Shown: piece by piece, positions 9,752-18,276 of the stretch
Numbering within the stretch: the first letter of the stretch is position 1
How the letters are laid out: each line of letters begins with the position of its first letter
Assembly (NCBI GenBank): GCA_025352905.1
Contig: JANXRX010000310.1
Location: forward strand, 1-39,477
Length of the DNA: 39,477 nucleotides
Source of the DNA: Bacteroidota bacterium
Lineage (GTDB): Bacteria; Bacteroidota; Bacteroidia; Chitinophagales; Chitinophagaceae
Direction: 5' to 3'
Notes under the pieces: model-generated
What the model saw: only the letters and a program-made list of their open reading frames with translations
Told to the model about the DNA's origin: nothing
Databases searched by the model: none
Made by a program: the position numbers and the translations under genes

Positions 9752-10216
9752 TTATTGAAGCTTGAGGTCAAATGACTTTTTAGTGGGAGGCAGGCATTTA
9801 CTGTCGTTACACACCATGTATTCAACCGTTCCGGCAATATTGGTCTTTACATTTCCTTTTACGGTAACCGTTTGTACAAATTGTACCTTATCGCTATAAT
9901 AAGTTACCTGCACAGGCGGCGGGCCAAAGTTATTATCCAGTGTTTTTTCGATTTTCCCGATCTCTTTTGGCTTTCCCGTCTTCACCGTTACCAGTGGATT
10001 GGGATGAAATTTTATCTGTGTAGCTATCGGGCCGCCCTTACCGGTATTCTGTGAATAGATATGCCAGGGATGTTCCACAACCGCGGTTATCACAATTTCA
10101 TAGGTGCCTGAAGTCGTTTTCTTTGCCTCATACGACCAGGTTACCGGGTTCTCGATCTGCCCGAAAGCGATGGCCACAAAACAGGCAAAAACAATTGTGA
10201 TAGATATTCTTTTCAT
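9752..10216 (-). CDS. stand-alone DsbD N-terminal (alpha) domain, periplasmic
   Basis: This 154-residue protein begins with a signal peptide (MKRISITIVFACFVAIAFGQ) and consists of one immunoglobulin-like domain resembling DsbD alpha, the part that hands electrons to DsbC/DsbG-type partners. The pair C136 and C141 in YMVCNDSKCLPP matches the alpha-domain redox site. DsbD normally carries this domain fused at its N-terminus; here it is separate, 2 nt upstream of dsbD and 5 nt downstream of purQ. It probably acts as the soluble redox arm of the neighbouring DsbD. It could instead serve a cytochrome c maturation or envelope reductase role. Confidence 0.82.
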   Translation of the reverse strand: MKRISITIVFACFVAIAFGQIENPVTWSYEAKKTTSGTYEIVITAVVEHPWHIYSQNTGKGGPIATQIKFHPNPLVTVKTGKPKEIGKIEKTLDNNFGPPPVQVTYYSDKVQFVQTVTVKGNVKTNIAGTVEYMVCNDSKCLPPTKKSFDLKLQ

Positions 10217-10221
10217 AGGGT

Positions 10222-10881
10222 TTAATTCAATCCGAGTAACTCAAATACTTTTCGGCCGTCCATGTTATTCATCTCAGCCGAAGCCGCCCTTTCGGGATGG
10301 GGCATCATCCCAAAAACATTGTTTTGCTTATTCCGGATCCCTGCAATATTGCGGATAGCGCCATTGGGGTTGCCCGCTACATTGATATTCCCGTTCTCAT
10401 CGCAATACCTGAATAGTACCTGGCCATTGGCCTCCAGTTCATTGAGGGTAGCTTCATCTGCATGGTATCTTCCCTCGCCATGGGCAATGGGTACTTTCAA
10501 TGCTTTCCCGTCACCGTTCTTAATAAATACATTCTTACAAACAAATTGCTGATTGGCATTTTGCAGCAACACACCCGGCAGCAACCCGCTTTCGCACAAG
10601 ATCTGGAAGCCGTTACATACACCCAGAACTTTCCCGCCTTTATTGGCAAATTCGATAACGCTTTGCATCATGGGACTAAAACGGGCGATTGCGCCGCAAC
10701 GCAGGTAGTCTCCGTAAGAAAATCCGCCCGGCAGGATAATACAATCATCTGTTGTAAACATACCCAGATCCATATCCTTGTGCCAGAGCATGATCACTTC
10801 TTTACCCAGTTCATCACGCAGTGCATCCTGCATATCCCTGTCGCAATTAGATCCGGGAAAAACAACAACGCCAAACTTCAT
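10222..10881 (-). CDS. purQ: phosphoribosylformylglycinamidine synthase subunit PurQ (glutaminase)
   Basis: PurQ releases ammonia from glutamine for the fourth step of purine synthesis, working with the separate PurS and small PurL subunits. The 219-residue protein begins MKFGVVVFPGSNCDRD and has the glutaminase nucleophile Cys89 in VLGVCNGFQIL and the His-Glu pair in MMPHPERA. The frame is open a further 14 codons upstream to 10923, but the conserved N-terminus begins at 10881. A candidate -7 element lies at 10921-10928, leaving no room for the longer form. Neither purS nor purL is in the window; the genes downstream are the DsbD pair, so this looks like an operon of unrelated functions. Confidence 0.95.
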   Translation of the reverse strand: MKFGVVVFPGSNCDRDMQDALRDELGKEVIMLWHKDMDLGMFTTDDCIILPGGFSYGDYLRCGAIARFSPMMQSVIEFANKGGKVLGVCNGFQILCESGLLPGVLLQNANQQFVCKNVFIKNGDGKALKVPIAHGEGRYHADEATLNELEANGQVLFRYCDENGNINVAGNPNGAIRNIAGIRNKQNNVFGMMPHPERAASAEMNNMDGRKVFELLGLN

Positions 10882-10920
10882 TCGCAATTTTTTAAAAATG
10901 AACCTGTTAAACCGGTGAAG

Positions 10921-10928
10921 CAAAGGTA
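10921..10928 (-). promoter_or_regulatory. purQ operon -7 element
   Basis: The minus strand reads TACCTTTG, an exact TAnnTTTG. The nearest upstream TTG (in TTGAC, complement of 10952-10956) is 25 nt away, slightly beyond the usual 17-23. The ATG of purQ is 39 nt downstream. Confidence 0.5.
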
Positions 10929-10977
10929 ATAAACTCGCCCGTTAAGGAAGGGTCAATTTTTCAGGTATTTAAACGGT

Positions 10978-11961
10978 TTATTTAGCGATGAACTGCCAGT
11001 TATGATAAGCGATCACGGCTATACACATCCAGAAAAGGATATTAGGCAATGTTAAGCGCCTGGGATAAGAAAAAGCGTTTGCCGAAAATGCTGCAACCGG
11101 TACCAGGGCCATTAATGCCGATTCAATACCTGAATGAATAAAAATAAAAGGTACCAGTAAGAAAGTTACCAGCTGCATCAGCATCACTGCCCAGTTCTTT
11201 CTTATCTGTATCACCATCCTTTTGTTCATCATTTGCCAGCAATACAACCCCGCCAGTAATACGATCGAAACCGCGCTTACACTGATAATAAGTGAAGGTG
11301 TCCATTCTTTTACGGGTAATGTCCATCGGGGTAAAGGAAAGAAAGCGGAAAAATGCGACAACTCATCGTTCAAAAAGAACCAGGAAAGCAGGAAATAATA
11401 CGGCAATACCACTCCCATCAACAGTATCACCCATTCAGCTGGGTTAAAAGGACGTACTTCTATCAAAGCAAACAACACAACCACCGCTATGATAGCCGTA
11501 GGCTGGTAGCAGATCACGGATAAGCCTACGGTGAGCCCGGTATTGAACAGTAAGGTTTTGGGTGAGGGATGATTGTATAAACGGCACAGCCTGGTAAAGA
11601 GCCAGATCAATAAAAAATTAGACAGCAATGCGGGTGAGATCGTGCACCATTGCGGAAAAACGGCCGACAGCAGTACATAGGTCATCGCCGTTGTGTACGA
11701 ATTCAGCTGGAACATCCGCATATCGCTTAACACCATATTTAGTCGTATTGCCTGGAACAGTATGATGGCGTGGTACAAAATAAACAGCACTATCTGCGGA
11801 AGCGGCGCCACATAATTTTTCAGGAAAATGGAGAAAATGCCATCGCCGCTATTGGTAAATACGGCGGGCGCCGCCGTAAAAAAATGAAGATGTATGCCGA
11901 TGCTGAGAAGGGCAAGAAAAAAAATATTAATAATGGATTTATCCCTGAATAAAAAAACCAC
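10978..11961 (-). CDS. polytopic membrane protein, DUF6427-like
   Basis: This 327-residue protein is almost entirely hydrophobic, with roughly nine to ten membrane-spanning segments and short charged loops such as RLCRLYNHPSPKT and ALIEVRPFNPAEW. The IEVRPFNPAEWVILLMG motif and overall layout resemble the DUF6427 family of Bacteroidota. Its function is unknown. The start is a GTG (MVFLFRDKSIINIFFLA): there is no ATG before the first helix. It begins 12 nt after the stop of the upstream secreted-protein gene and is probably translated from the same transcript. A role in envelope glycan or lipid handling would be a guess. Confidence 0.65.
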   Translation of the reverse strand: MVFLFRDKSIINIFFLALLSIGIHLHFFTAAPAVFTNSGDGIFSIFLKNYVAPLPQIVLFILYHAIILFQAIRLNMVLSDMRMFQLNSYTTAMTYVLLSAVFPQWCTISPALLSNFLLIWLFTRLCRLYNHPSPKTLLFNTGLTVGLSVICYQPTAIIAVVVLFALIEVRPFNPAEWVILLMGVVLPYYFLLSWFFLNDELSHFSAFFPLPRWTLPVKEWTPSLIISVSAVSIVLLAGLYCWQMMNKRMVIQIRKNWAVMLMQLVTFLLVPFIFIHSGIESALMALVPVAAFSANAFSYPRRLTLPNILFWMCIAVIAYHNWQFIAK

Positions 11962-11973
11962 GGTTGTTGTTAA

Positions 11974-13503
11974 TTAAAATTCGATTTTGGCAAAGCAGGT
12001 AAACCCCCTGTACTGGCAGGGAACAATAGCCTGTCGCTGCCCGATCTGTTTGGCATGACGGGGCATGAAATCATATCCTTTATCCAGGTTCTTAAAGGTA
12101 GGGTTGCGTTCTACCTGCCCCCCTGGTGTAATACTCTGATCAGAAAGGATCAGGTTTCTTTTTTCCTGGATATTAAAAATGAAGTGCAGCTGGTCGCCGG
12201 TATTCATCAGGCCAAAACCAATAAAGTTATCCGTATTGTCATCAAACTGCGATTTCCGGATCATATTGCTCCATTCCATCCTGCCATTGGGTTCAAAAGA
12301 GATGACTGCCACATTATCGGCATAATACCGGGTCAGTGCATTGGGATTATTAACCCCGTTATAACCCCAGGGATAAGAACCCATAGGACTGCGCCAGTTA
12401 TAATAATCAGTTGGCGACCAGTAGGGTGAGCCGTAGAGATAATCCCAGCGGCTCATCGTATTACCGCGTGAACTGGTATAGGCCGATTCGGCTACCACGA
12501 TAAACCCACCGTCTTTTCTGAGGATAATATTTTTCAGGAAGAAATCATTAAATGCCGCTTTTGAATTTCCTTCTCCCTTGGCATCTGCTTTCAGGTCTTC
12601 TGAAAAACTGGTATTTGCATTCAGGATCTCCTTCATCTGTGACTTATCCCAGAGAGAATAATACAGTCCTTCGATATTACCACGACGCGTCTTGCTTACA
12701 AAAGAGCTGATGAGGTAATGCTTGTTGATATTATCTGCCCTTATACGGATATCATCCAGAAAGATGCCGCTCAGTTTCAGATCATTGCTGGCAAAAGCAT
12801 CGTACATCGCCGGTTTAGTGATCAGCGTTATTTTATTGATATTATCATTGGCCGCTGTACCTGATGCGCGCACACAAACCAGGTCACCGTCATTATCAAC
12901 GGTAAACTCAGATAAGAAGTCGTTCCGTTCAGGCATATTGATGGCCAACACCGATTTTTTCAGGAGCTTCAGCTCTTTATCGAACAGACAGGTAGTCAAT
13001 TTATGTACTTTATCGCTTTTCGAATTGATCTTGAAGATCATGATCTTTTGTTTATCCTCGCTTACAATAACCGAGTATATACGGCTGCTCGAAGCATAAT
13101 TGATGTTCTCGGTAGAATCCAGTTCAATGGGTGCTCCGGATTGTTTACCAGAGCCGTCTATTTTGACAGCCATGCAATACAGGGCGCTTTTTTTCTGGTA
13201 CTGGTAGATCATGTAAGCAAAATCGGGATAGATCACAAATTCAGTACTTAATACCCGGATCCCGCCGGATACTTCCAGCTTGTTCTTATCGGTCATCCGC
13301 ATCTCGGCATCAAACACGGCGATATAGTGAAGGTCCCGGTAATTCTTATACACCAATACCTTCCCGTTTATTTTACCGACTATCTCAAAATTCATGGTAC
13401 GGGGATCATCCCTGTCGGGATCGGAATAGGTAATTCGCTGTGACCGGGCCTGGAAACAGGCAAATACCAGGCAGGCGATCATTACGGTTACTTGCTTTTT
13501 CAT
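11974..13503 (-). CDS. secreted protein of unknown function
   Basis: I do not recognise this 509-residue protein. The start MKKQVTVMIACLVFACFQARSQ is a clear signal peptide with cleavage expected after ARSQ. The mature part is rich in short beta strands alternating with charged turns (GKINGKVLVYKNYRD, VYDAEMR-like repeats, ILRKDGGFIVVAESAY), which suggests a propeller or beta-rich fold. Around residues 365-400 there is an aromatic, proline- and asparagine-rich loop containing SPYWSPTDYYNWRSP. The frame extends eight codons upstream to 13527, but an exact TAnnTTTG at 13525-13532 overlaps that start, so 13503 is the better choice. The next gene is the DUF6427-like membrane protein. Confidence 0.7.
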   Translation of the reverse strand: MKKQVTVMIACLVFACFQARSQRITYSDPDRDDPRTMNFEIVGKINGKVLVYKNYRDLHYIAVFDAEMRMTDKNKLEVSGGIRVLSTEFVIYPDFAYMIYQYQKKSALYCMAVKIDGSGKQSGAPIELDSTENINYASSSRIYSVIVSEDKQKIMIFKINSKSDKVHKLTTCLFDKELKLLKKSVLAINMPERNDFLSEFTVDNDGDLVCVRASGTAANDNINKITLITKPAMYDAFASNDLKLSGIFLDDIRIRADNINKHYLISSFVSKTRRGNIEGLYYSLWDKSQMKEILNANTSFSEDLKADAKGEGNSKAAFNDFFLKNIILRKDGGFIVVAESAYTSSRGNTMSRWDYLYGSPYWSPTDYYNWRSPMGSYPWGYNGVNNPNALTRYYADNVAVISFEPNGRMEWSNMIRKSQFDDNTDNFIGFGLMNTGDQLHFIFNIQEKRNLILSDQSITPGGQVERNPTFKNLDKGYDFMPRHAKQIGQRQAIVPCQYRGFTCFAKIEF

Positions 13504-13524
13504 TTCCGGTGCGGATTTATGATT

Positions 13525-13532
13525 CAAATGTA
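13525..13532 (-). promoter_or_regulatory. -7 element of the secreted-protein operon
   Basis: The minus strand reads TACATTTG, an exact TAnnTTTG. No TTG is found at the proper -33 spacing. With transcription starting around 13520, the ATG at 13503 would have a leader of about 17 nt. The alternative ATG at 13527 would lie inside the promoter. Confidence 0.5.
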
Positions 13533-13595
13533 CGGCTTACCAGACTTCAGGTACCTAAATTAATGGTAAAACCAAACAAAAAAGCACGCGGAATA

Positions 13596-13630
13596 TTTGG
13601 TATGAGCGATTGATTTTACCTCTACCTTTG
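13596..13630 (+). promoter_or_regulatory. kup promoter (TTTG-N23-TACCTTTG)
   Basis: TTTG at 13596-13599 and TACCTTTG at 13623-13630 match both Bacteroidota promoter elements, with a 23-nt spacer at the upper end of the usual range. The GTG start codon of kup is 36 nt downstream. Confidence 0.6.
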
Positions 13631-13666
13631 TTAGATATTTCCAGATAAAGCACTAATCTTCATTGT

Positions 13667-15658
13667 GTGAGCAAGAATTTTAACAGGGTTACTACTGCAG
13701 GACTCATTATTGCATTGGGGATTATTTATGGCGACATCGGTACTTCCCCGCTCTACGTTTTAAATGAAATCATTACCGGCCGGGCCATTACGGAACAGCT
13801 GATTTTGGGTTCACTGTCGTGTATCATCTGGACACTTACGCTTCAAACCACCGTTAAATACGTGATCCTTACGCTGAAGGCCGATAACAAGGGCGAGGGA
13901 GGGATCTTCAGCCTCTACGCGCTTGTGCGCAGGAGACGTAAATGGCTGGTGGTTCCGGCTATGCTTGGCGGCGCTGCGTTGCTGGCCGATGGTATTATTA
14001 CACCACCCATTACGGTAACTTCTGCCATAGAAGGTCTGCGCCAGCTGGAACCTTTTAAAAACATCCAGCAGATCACTATCATCGAGATCGTGATAGGTAT
14101 CATTACCCTTCTTTTCTTTCTGCAGCAGTTTGGTACAGCTTCTATAGGCAAACTGTTCGGGCCGATTATGGGTTTATGGTTTGCCATGCTGGCCATTCTT
14201 GGTTTTACGCACCTACTCGACGATATCAGTATTTTCAAAGCATTGAGCCCATATTATGCCATAGACCTGCTAACCACTTATCCAAAGGGTTTTTGGTTGC
14301 TGGGGGCCGTATTTCTTTGTACAACCGGGGCAGAAGCGCTTTACAGCGATCTGGGTCATTGCGGAAAAGGCAATATCCGGATCTCATGGATCTTTGTAAA
14401 AACATGCCTGGTACTGAATTACCTGGGCCAGGGCGCCTGGTTACTGGCGCATTTCCGTGGCCATACCATTGCCCCGCAGGTAATGGCAGATGGCTTCAAT
14501 CCTTTTATCGGTATCATGCCGCAATGGTTCAAACTCACAGGCATCATGATCTCTACCATCGCGGCCGTTATTGCCAGCCAGGCCCTGATATCCGGTTCTT
14601 TCACCCTGATCAGTGAAGCTATGCGACTGAATCTCTGGCCAAAAATGAAAATCAATTACCCAACGGAGGAAAAAGGACAATTATATATACCGGGCATCAG
14701 CCTTTTACTCTATATCGGGTGTGTGGGCATAGTGATTTATTTCCAGAAATCTTCCAATATGGGCGCGGCCTATGGTTTGGCCATTACCATGTGCATGATC
14801 AGTACCTCAATCCTTTTCGCCAATTTCCTGGTTAGCCGGAGGGTGGAATCCATATGGATCTACCTGTACCTCGTGGTATACCTTATCATTGAAAGCGCTT
14901 TCCTGGTGGCTAATCTCGAAAAATTCCTGCATGGCGGTTATGTAACATTGATCGTGGGAGGCGGTCTGTTCGCGGTAATGTATGTCTGGTTCCGAAGCCG
15001 GAAAATCAAGAACCGGTATGTAGAGTTCGTAAGGATGGAACATTATATCCCCATGATCCAGGAACTGAGCAATGACCGGACCATCGGGAAATTTGCCACG
15101 CACCTTGTTTATATGACAAGCGCCAATAACCCTAAAGAAATTGAACATAAGATCATTTATTCCATCCTGAATAAAAAACCGAAACGCGCAGACATTTACT
15201 GGTTCGTGCATGTAGATGTACTGGATGACCCTTATACCTGTGAGTACTCAGTAGAGCATATCACCCCCAATGATATCATACGGGTAGAATTCAGGGTTGG
15301 GTTCAGGGTAGAGCAAAAGATCAACCTTATGTTCCGTAAAGTGGTGGAGGACCTGGTAAACAACAGGGAAGTGAATATTACCAGCCGGTATGAGAGCCTT
15401 GAGCGGAATAATATAGTAGGTGATTTCCAGTTCATTGTCCTGGAAAAATACCTCAGCCAGGATAATGAACTGCCCTTCTTTGAGAAGATAGTTATGAAAC
15501 TCTATTTCTGGCTGAAAGAGATCAGTTTGGGAGAAGAAAGAGGTTTTGGACTGGATCCCAGTTTTGTAACGATCGAAAAATTTCCCCTGATAGTGGCGCC
15601 GGTTGCCAGGCTCGACCTGAAACGTGTGTACCATGAGGAAGGCGTTGATTTTGAGTGA
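13667..15658 (+). CDS. kup: KUP-type potassium uptake permease
   Basis: Kup imports potassium, usually as a proton symporter, across the inner membrane. The 663-residue protein begins with GTG. It shows the family signature GIIYGDIGTSPLYVLNE at about residues 18-34, the acidic LADGIITPPITV segment, and TTGAEALYSDLGHCG near 218-232. About 12 hydrophobic segments fill residues 10-450, followed by a soluble C-terminal domain of about 210 residues, as in other Kup proteins. The GTG was chosen because the signature lies at the usual distance from it and a good promoter is 36 nt upstream. The two alpha/beta hydrolase genes follow after 52 nt. Confidence 0.96.
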   Translation: MSKNFNRVTTAGLIIALGIIYGDIGTSPLYVLNEIITGRAITEQLILGSLSCIIWTLTLQTTVKYVILTLKADNKGEGGIFSLYALVRRRRKWLVVPAMLGGAALLADGIITPPITVTSAIEGLRQLEPFKNIQQITIIEIVIGIITLLFFLQQFGTASIGKLFGPIMGLWFAMLAILGFTHLLDDISIFKALSPYYAIDLLTTYPKGFWLLGAVFLCTTGAEALYSDLGHCGKGNIRISWIFVKTCLVLNYLGQGAWLLAHFRGHTIAPQVMADGFNPFIGIMPQWFKLTGIMISTIAAVIASQALISGSFTLISEAMRLNLWPKMKINYPTEEKGQLYIPGISLLLYIGCVGIVIYFQKSSNMGAAYGLAITMCMISTSILFANFLVSRRVESIWIYLYLVVYLIIESAFLVANLEKFLHGGYVTLIVGGGLFAVMYVWFRSRKIKNRYVEFVRMEHYIPMIQELSNDRTIGKFATHLVYMTSANNPKEIEHKIIYSILNKKPKRADIYWFVHVDVLDDPYTCEYSVEHITPNDIIRVEFRVGFRVEQKINLMFRKVVEDLVNNREVNITSRYESLERNNIVGDFQFIVLEKYLSQDNELPFFEKIVMKLYFWLKEISLGEERGFGLDPSFVTIEKFPLIVAPVARLDLKRVYHEEGVDFE

Positions 15659-15710
15659 TGGATATTCAGCTTAAAAGCAGAACTTGCTATAAGCAACCAA
15701 ACGCACGCGC

Positions 15711-16499
15711 TTGTCCACCGTCCTTATTTATATCATTGCCGGTTACCTTATTATTGCGTTAGTGGTTTATTTTGTACAGGACCGTTTTATTTTTAAGCCG
15801 GAGAAATTACCCCAGGATTTTGAATATAAATATGATGTTCCTTTTGAAGAGCTCTTCTTCAATGTAGCGGAAGGCATCCGGATCAACGGCCTGCATTTTT
15901 ATTGTAAAGAGCCGCTCGGTCTTATCTTATATTTTCACGGCAATTCAAGAAGTATCAAGGGGTGGGCAAAACATGCGAAAGATTTTTACCGCTACCAGTA
16001 TGATGTGGTGTTGGTTGACTACCGTGGTTTTGGAAAAAGCACCGGCAAGCGGAGTGAAAAAGAAATGCTGAAAGACATGCAGTTTGTGTATGAAACCCTG
16101 CTCCAAAAATATGCGCAGCAGCATATCCTGGTATATGGAAGGAGCCTGGGTAGTGGGTTTGCTGCCAAGATAGCCGCCGACAACACACCACGGTACCTGA
16201 TACTGGATGCACCTTATTTCAGCTTTATCAAAGTAGTGGAACGCTTTACGCCTTTTCTGCCACACCGCTGGTTACTGCGTTACCACCTGCATACGGACCA
16301 ATGGATCAGGAGAGTGACATGCCATACGTATATTCTGCATGGCACCAAAGACAGGCTCATTCCGATAAGACACAGCGAAAAATTACAACAGATCAATCCC
16401 GACAAAATAACCCTGATCCGTATACAGGGTGGCGGACACAATAATCTTCCATCGTTTCCTGAGTATCACAATTTTATCCGCGATATTTTGAAGTACTGA
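15711..16499 (+). CDS. membrane-anchored alpha/beta hydrolase (copy 1)
   Basis: This 262-residue protein has one N-terminal membrane helix (about residues 3-22) followed by an alpha/beta hydrolase domain resembling BEM46/ABHD13 proteins. The oxyanion region is YFHGNSRS; the nucleophile elbow is GRSLG near residue 145; the acid is in HGTKDRLIP and the histidine in GGGHNNLP. Substrate is unknown: esters, lipids or peptides are all possible. The start is a TTG: an in-frame TAA at 15690 closes the frame upstream and the first in-frame ATG lies well inside the domain. It sits 4 nt before a second hydrolase of the same type, suggesting a tandem duplication. Confidence 0.85.
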   Translation: MSTVLIYIIAGYLIIALVVYFVQDRFIFKPEKLPQDFEYKYDVPFEELFFNVAEGIRINGLHFYCKEPLGLILYFHGNSRSIKGWAKHAKDFYRYQYDVVLVDYRGFGKSTGKRSEKEMLKDMQFVYETLLQKYAQQHILVYGRSLGSGFAAKIAADNTPRYLILDAPYFSFIKVVERFTPFLPHRWLLRYHLHTDQWIRRVTCHTYILHGTKDRLIPIRHSEKLQQINPDKITLIRIQGGGHNNLPSFPEYHNFIRDILKY

Positions 16500-16503
16500 A
16501 GCG

Positions 16504-17340
16504 TTGGTAAACCAATATCTTTACCGGGTGAATAACAAACAAACCTGGAAACGCTGGCTCAAGGTGATCATCATTTTGTATTGTCTTGGCGGTATTGCCT
16601 TTTATTACCTGCAGGAGAAAGCATTATTCCGGCCGGTACAACTGGATGCGGACAGCAGTTATCACTTTTCGCAGCCCTTTGTTGAAAAGAGTATATCATC
16701 AGACGCAGCAACCAAATTCAGTATCGTTCAGTTCACCGTACCTGATTCTTTACGCAAAGGTGTTGTGTTATACTTTCATGGCAATCGCGAAAACATTAAT
16801 CACTACGCAGCATTTGCCGCTAATTTTACCCGTAACCATTATGAAGTATGGATGCCTGATTACCCGGGCTTTGGCAGATCAACAGGTAAACTGACCGAGC
16901 AGGTATTGTATGATGAGGCGTTACAACTGTATAAACTGGCCCGCGTAACCTATGCACCCGGTAAAATTCTTATTTACGGTCGTTCCATCGGCACAGGTAT
17001 CGCTTCACAACTGGCTTCCGTGCGCGATTGTAAAAGACTGATCCTTGAAACACCTTACTATAGCTTACCCTCGCTTACAAGAAGGTTATTCTGGATATAC
17101 CCGGTTGATCTGCTCATGCATTTTAAGATCCCGCAATATCAATACCTTAGGAAAGTGACGGCGCCGGTAAGTATTTTTCATGGCACCGATGATGGTGTGA
17201 TCCCCTACAGCCATGCAAGCCGTTTAAAAGAAGTATTGAAACCGGGGGATGAGTTTATAACCATTCCGGGCGGTTCACACAATGACCTCAATACTTTTCC
17301 TTTGTTCCAGCGGAAGATAGATAGCCTGCTGGTGAATTGA
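16504..17340 (+). CDS. membrane-anchored alpha/beta hydrolase (copy 2)
   Basis: This is the neighbour and apparent paralogue of the preceding hydrolase. It has 278 residues from the TTG at 16504, or 270 if the GTG at 16528 is the true start; both keep the membrane helix (IIILYCLGGIAFYYL). Catalytic elements are parallel to copy 1: YFHGNRENI, nucleophile elbow GRSIG, acid in HGTDDGVIP and histidine in GGSHNDLN. The two copies share order and spacing of motifs but differ widely in between, so the duplication is not recent. It converges on the S66 peptidase gene with a 7 nt gap. Substrate is unknown. Confidence 0.82.
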   Translation: MVNQYLYRVNNKQTWKRWLKVIIILYCLGGIAFYYLQEKALFRPVQLDADSSYHFSQPFVEKSISSDAATKFSIVQFTVPDSLRKGVVLYFHGNRENINHYAAFAANFTRNHYEVWMPDYPGFGRSTGKLTEQVLYDEALQLYKLARVTYAPGKILIYGRSIGTGIASQLASVRDCKRLILETPYYSLPSLTRRLFWIYPVDLLMHFKIPQYQYLRKVTAPVSIFHGTDDGVIPYSHASRLKEVLKPGDEFITIPGGSHNDLNTFPLFQRKIDSLLVN

Positions 17341-17347
17341 TCTGCCA

Positions 17348-18265
17348 TTATATTTCCTGCAGCCGAACAATCTTCCTGTTCACAGACAGCTGATGTTTCA
17401 GCCCTATTTTCAATGCATAATTATTTTTTTCATGGCTCACCGGAAAATCAAAGCATACCGGGTAGCTGTATTCGGTAACATGCGATCGTATCACTGAAAA
17501 TACATCCTCACCAAAAGGGGTAGTCGTATCTTTCATTTCAGAGAACCCGCCAATGATCAATCCCGCTAACTGGTGCAACATCCCGCTGCGTTTCAGCTGT
17601 ATCATCATCCTGTCTACATTGTAAATGTATTCACCGATGTCTTCGAGGAAGAGGATTTTCCCCTTGGTTTTAAAAGCGGAAGCGCTTCCGGTTATATGTG
17701 CTATCAATGAAAGATTACCACCTACCAGTTCTCCTTCCGCTTTTCCCGGCCGGTTCAATGCGTGTACCGCGCAGGAATAACGGCACGTATTTCCCTGTAA
17801 TGCTTTACGGAGCGACTGCACAAATTCATTCGCGTATTCCCCATCATTAAACGCTGCGGCCATCGGTGCATGAAGAGATGCTACCCGCAGTTTCTGATAC
17901 AGATGCGCGTGCAGAACCGTAATATCGCTGAAGCCGATCAGCCATTTAGGATTTTTTGTAAACCGGGTAAAATTCAATTGGTCAATAATGCGGCTCATCC
18001 CATATCCGCCCCGGCCAAATAAAACGGCTTTAACGTTTGGATCATCGAGCATAGTCTGCAGATCCTGTAATCTTTCGGCATCTGTTCCTGAAAAATAATG
18101 AAACTGGCTTCCCAGTGTTTTACCAATGATCACTTTATATCCCCATTGTTTCAAAATGCTGATGCAGGTTTCCGCTTTTTCATAAGGCATGAACCCGGAA
18201 GGACAAACGATACCAATGGTATCTCCTTTTATAAGATAAGCGGGAATTTTTATCATAGTACTCAC
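17348..18265 (-). CDS. LD-carboxypeptidase, S66 family, cytoplasmic copy
   Basis: S66 peptidases remove the terminal D-alanine from murein tetrapeptides during peptidoglycan recycling. The 305-residue protein has all three family catalytic positions: Ser in GFSDITVLH, Glu in LFLEDIGE and His in FPVSHEKNN. GDTIGIVCPSG near the N-terminus and GRGGYGMSRIID are also diagnostic. It has no signal peptide, so it should act in the cytoplasm. The start is a GTG at 18265 or, three codons later, an ATG at 18256. It begins 11 nt after the stop of a second S66 gene and is about as long, which points to tandem duplication followed by a change in cell location. Confidence 0.92.
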   Translation of the reverse strand: MSTMIKIPAYLIKGDTIGIVCPSGFMPYEKAETCISILKQWGYKVIIGKTLGSQFHYFSGTDAERLQDLQTMLDDPNVKAVLFGRGGYGMSRIIDQLNFTRFTKNPKWLIGFSDITVLHAHLYQKLRVASLHAPMAAAFNDGEYANEFVQSLRKALQGNTCRYSCAVHALNRPGKAEGELVGGNLSLIAHITGSASAFKTKGKILFLEDIGEYIYNVDRMMIQLKRSGMLHQLAGLIIGGFSEMKDTTTPFGEDVFSVIRSHVTEYSYPVCFDFPVSHEKNNYALKIGLKHQLSVNRKIVRLQEI

Positions 18266-18276
18266 TTTTGCGCCTT

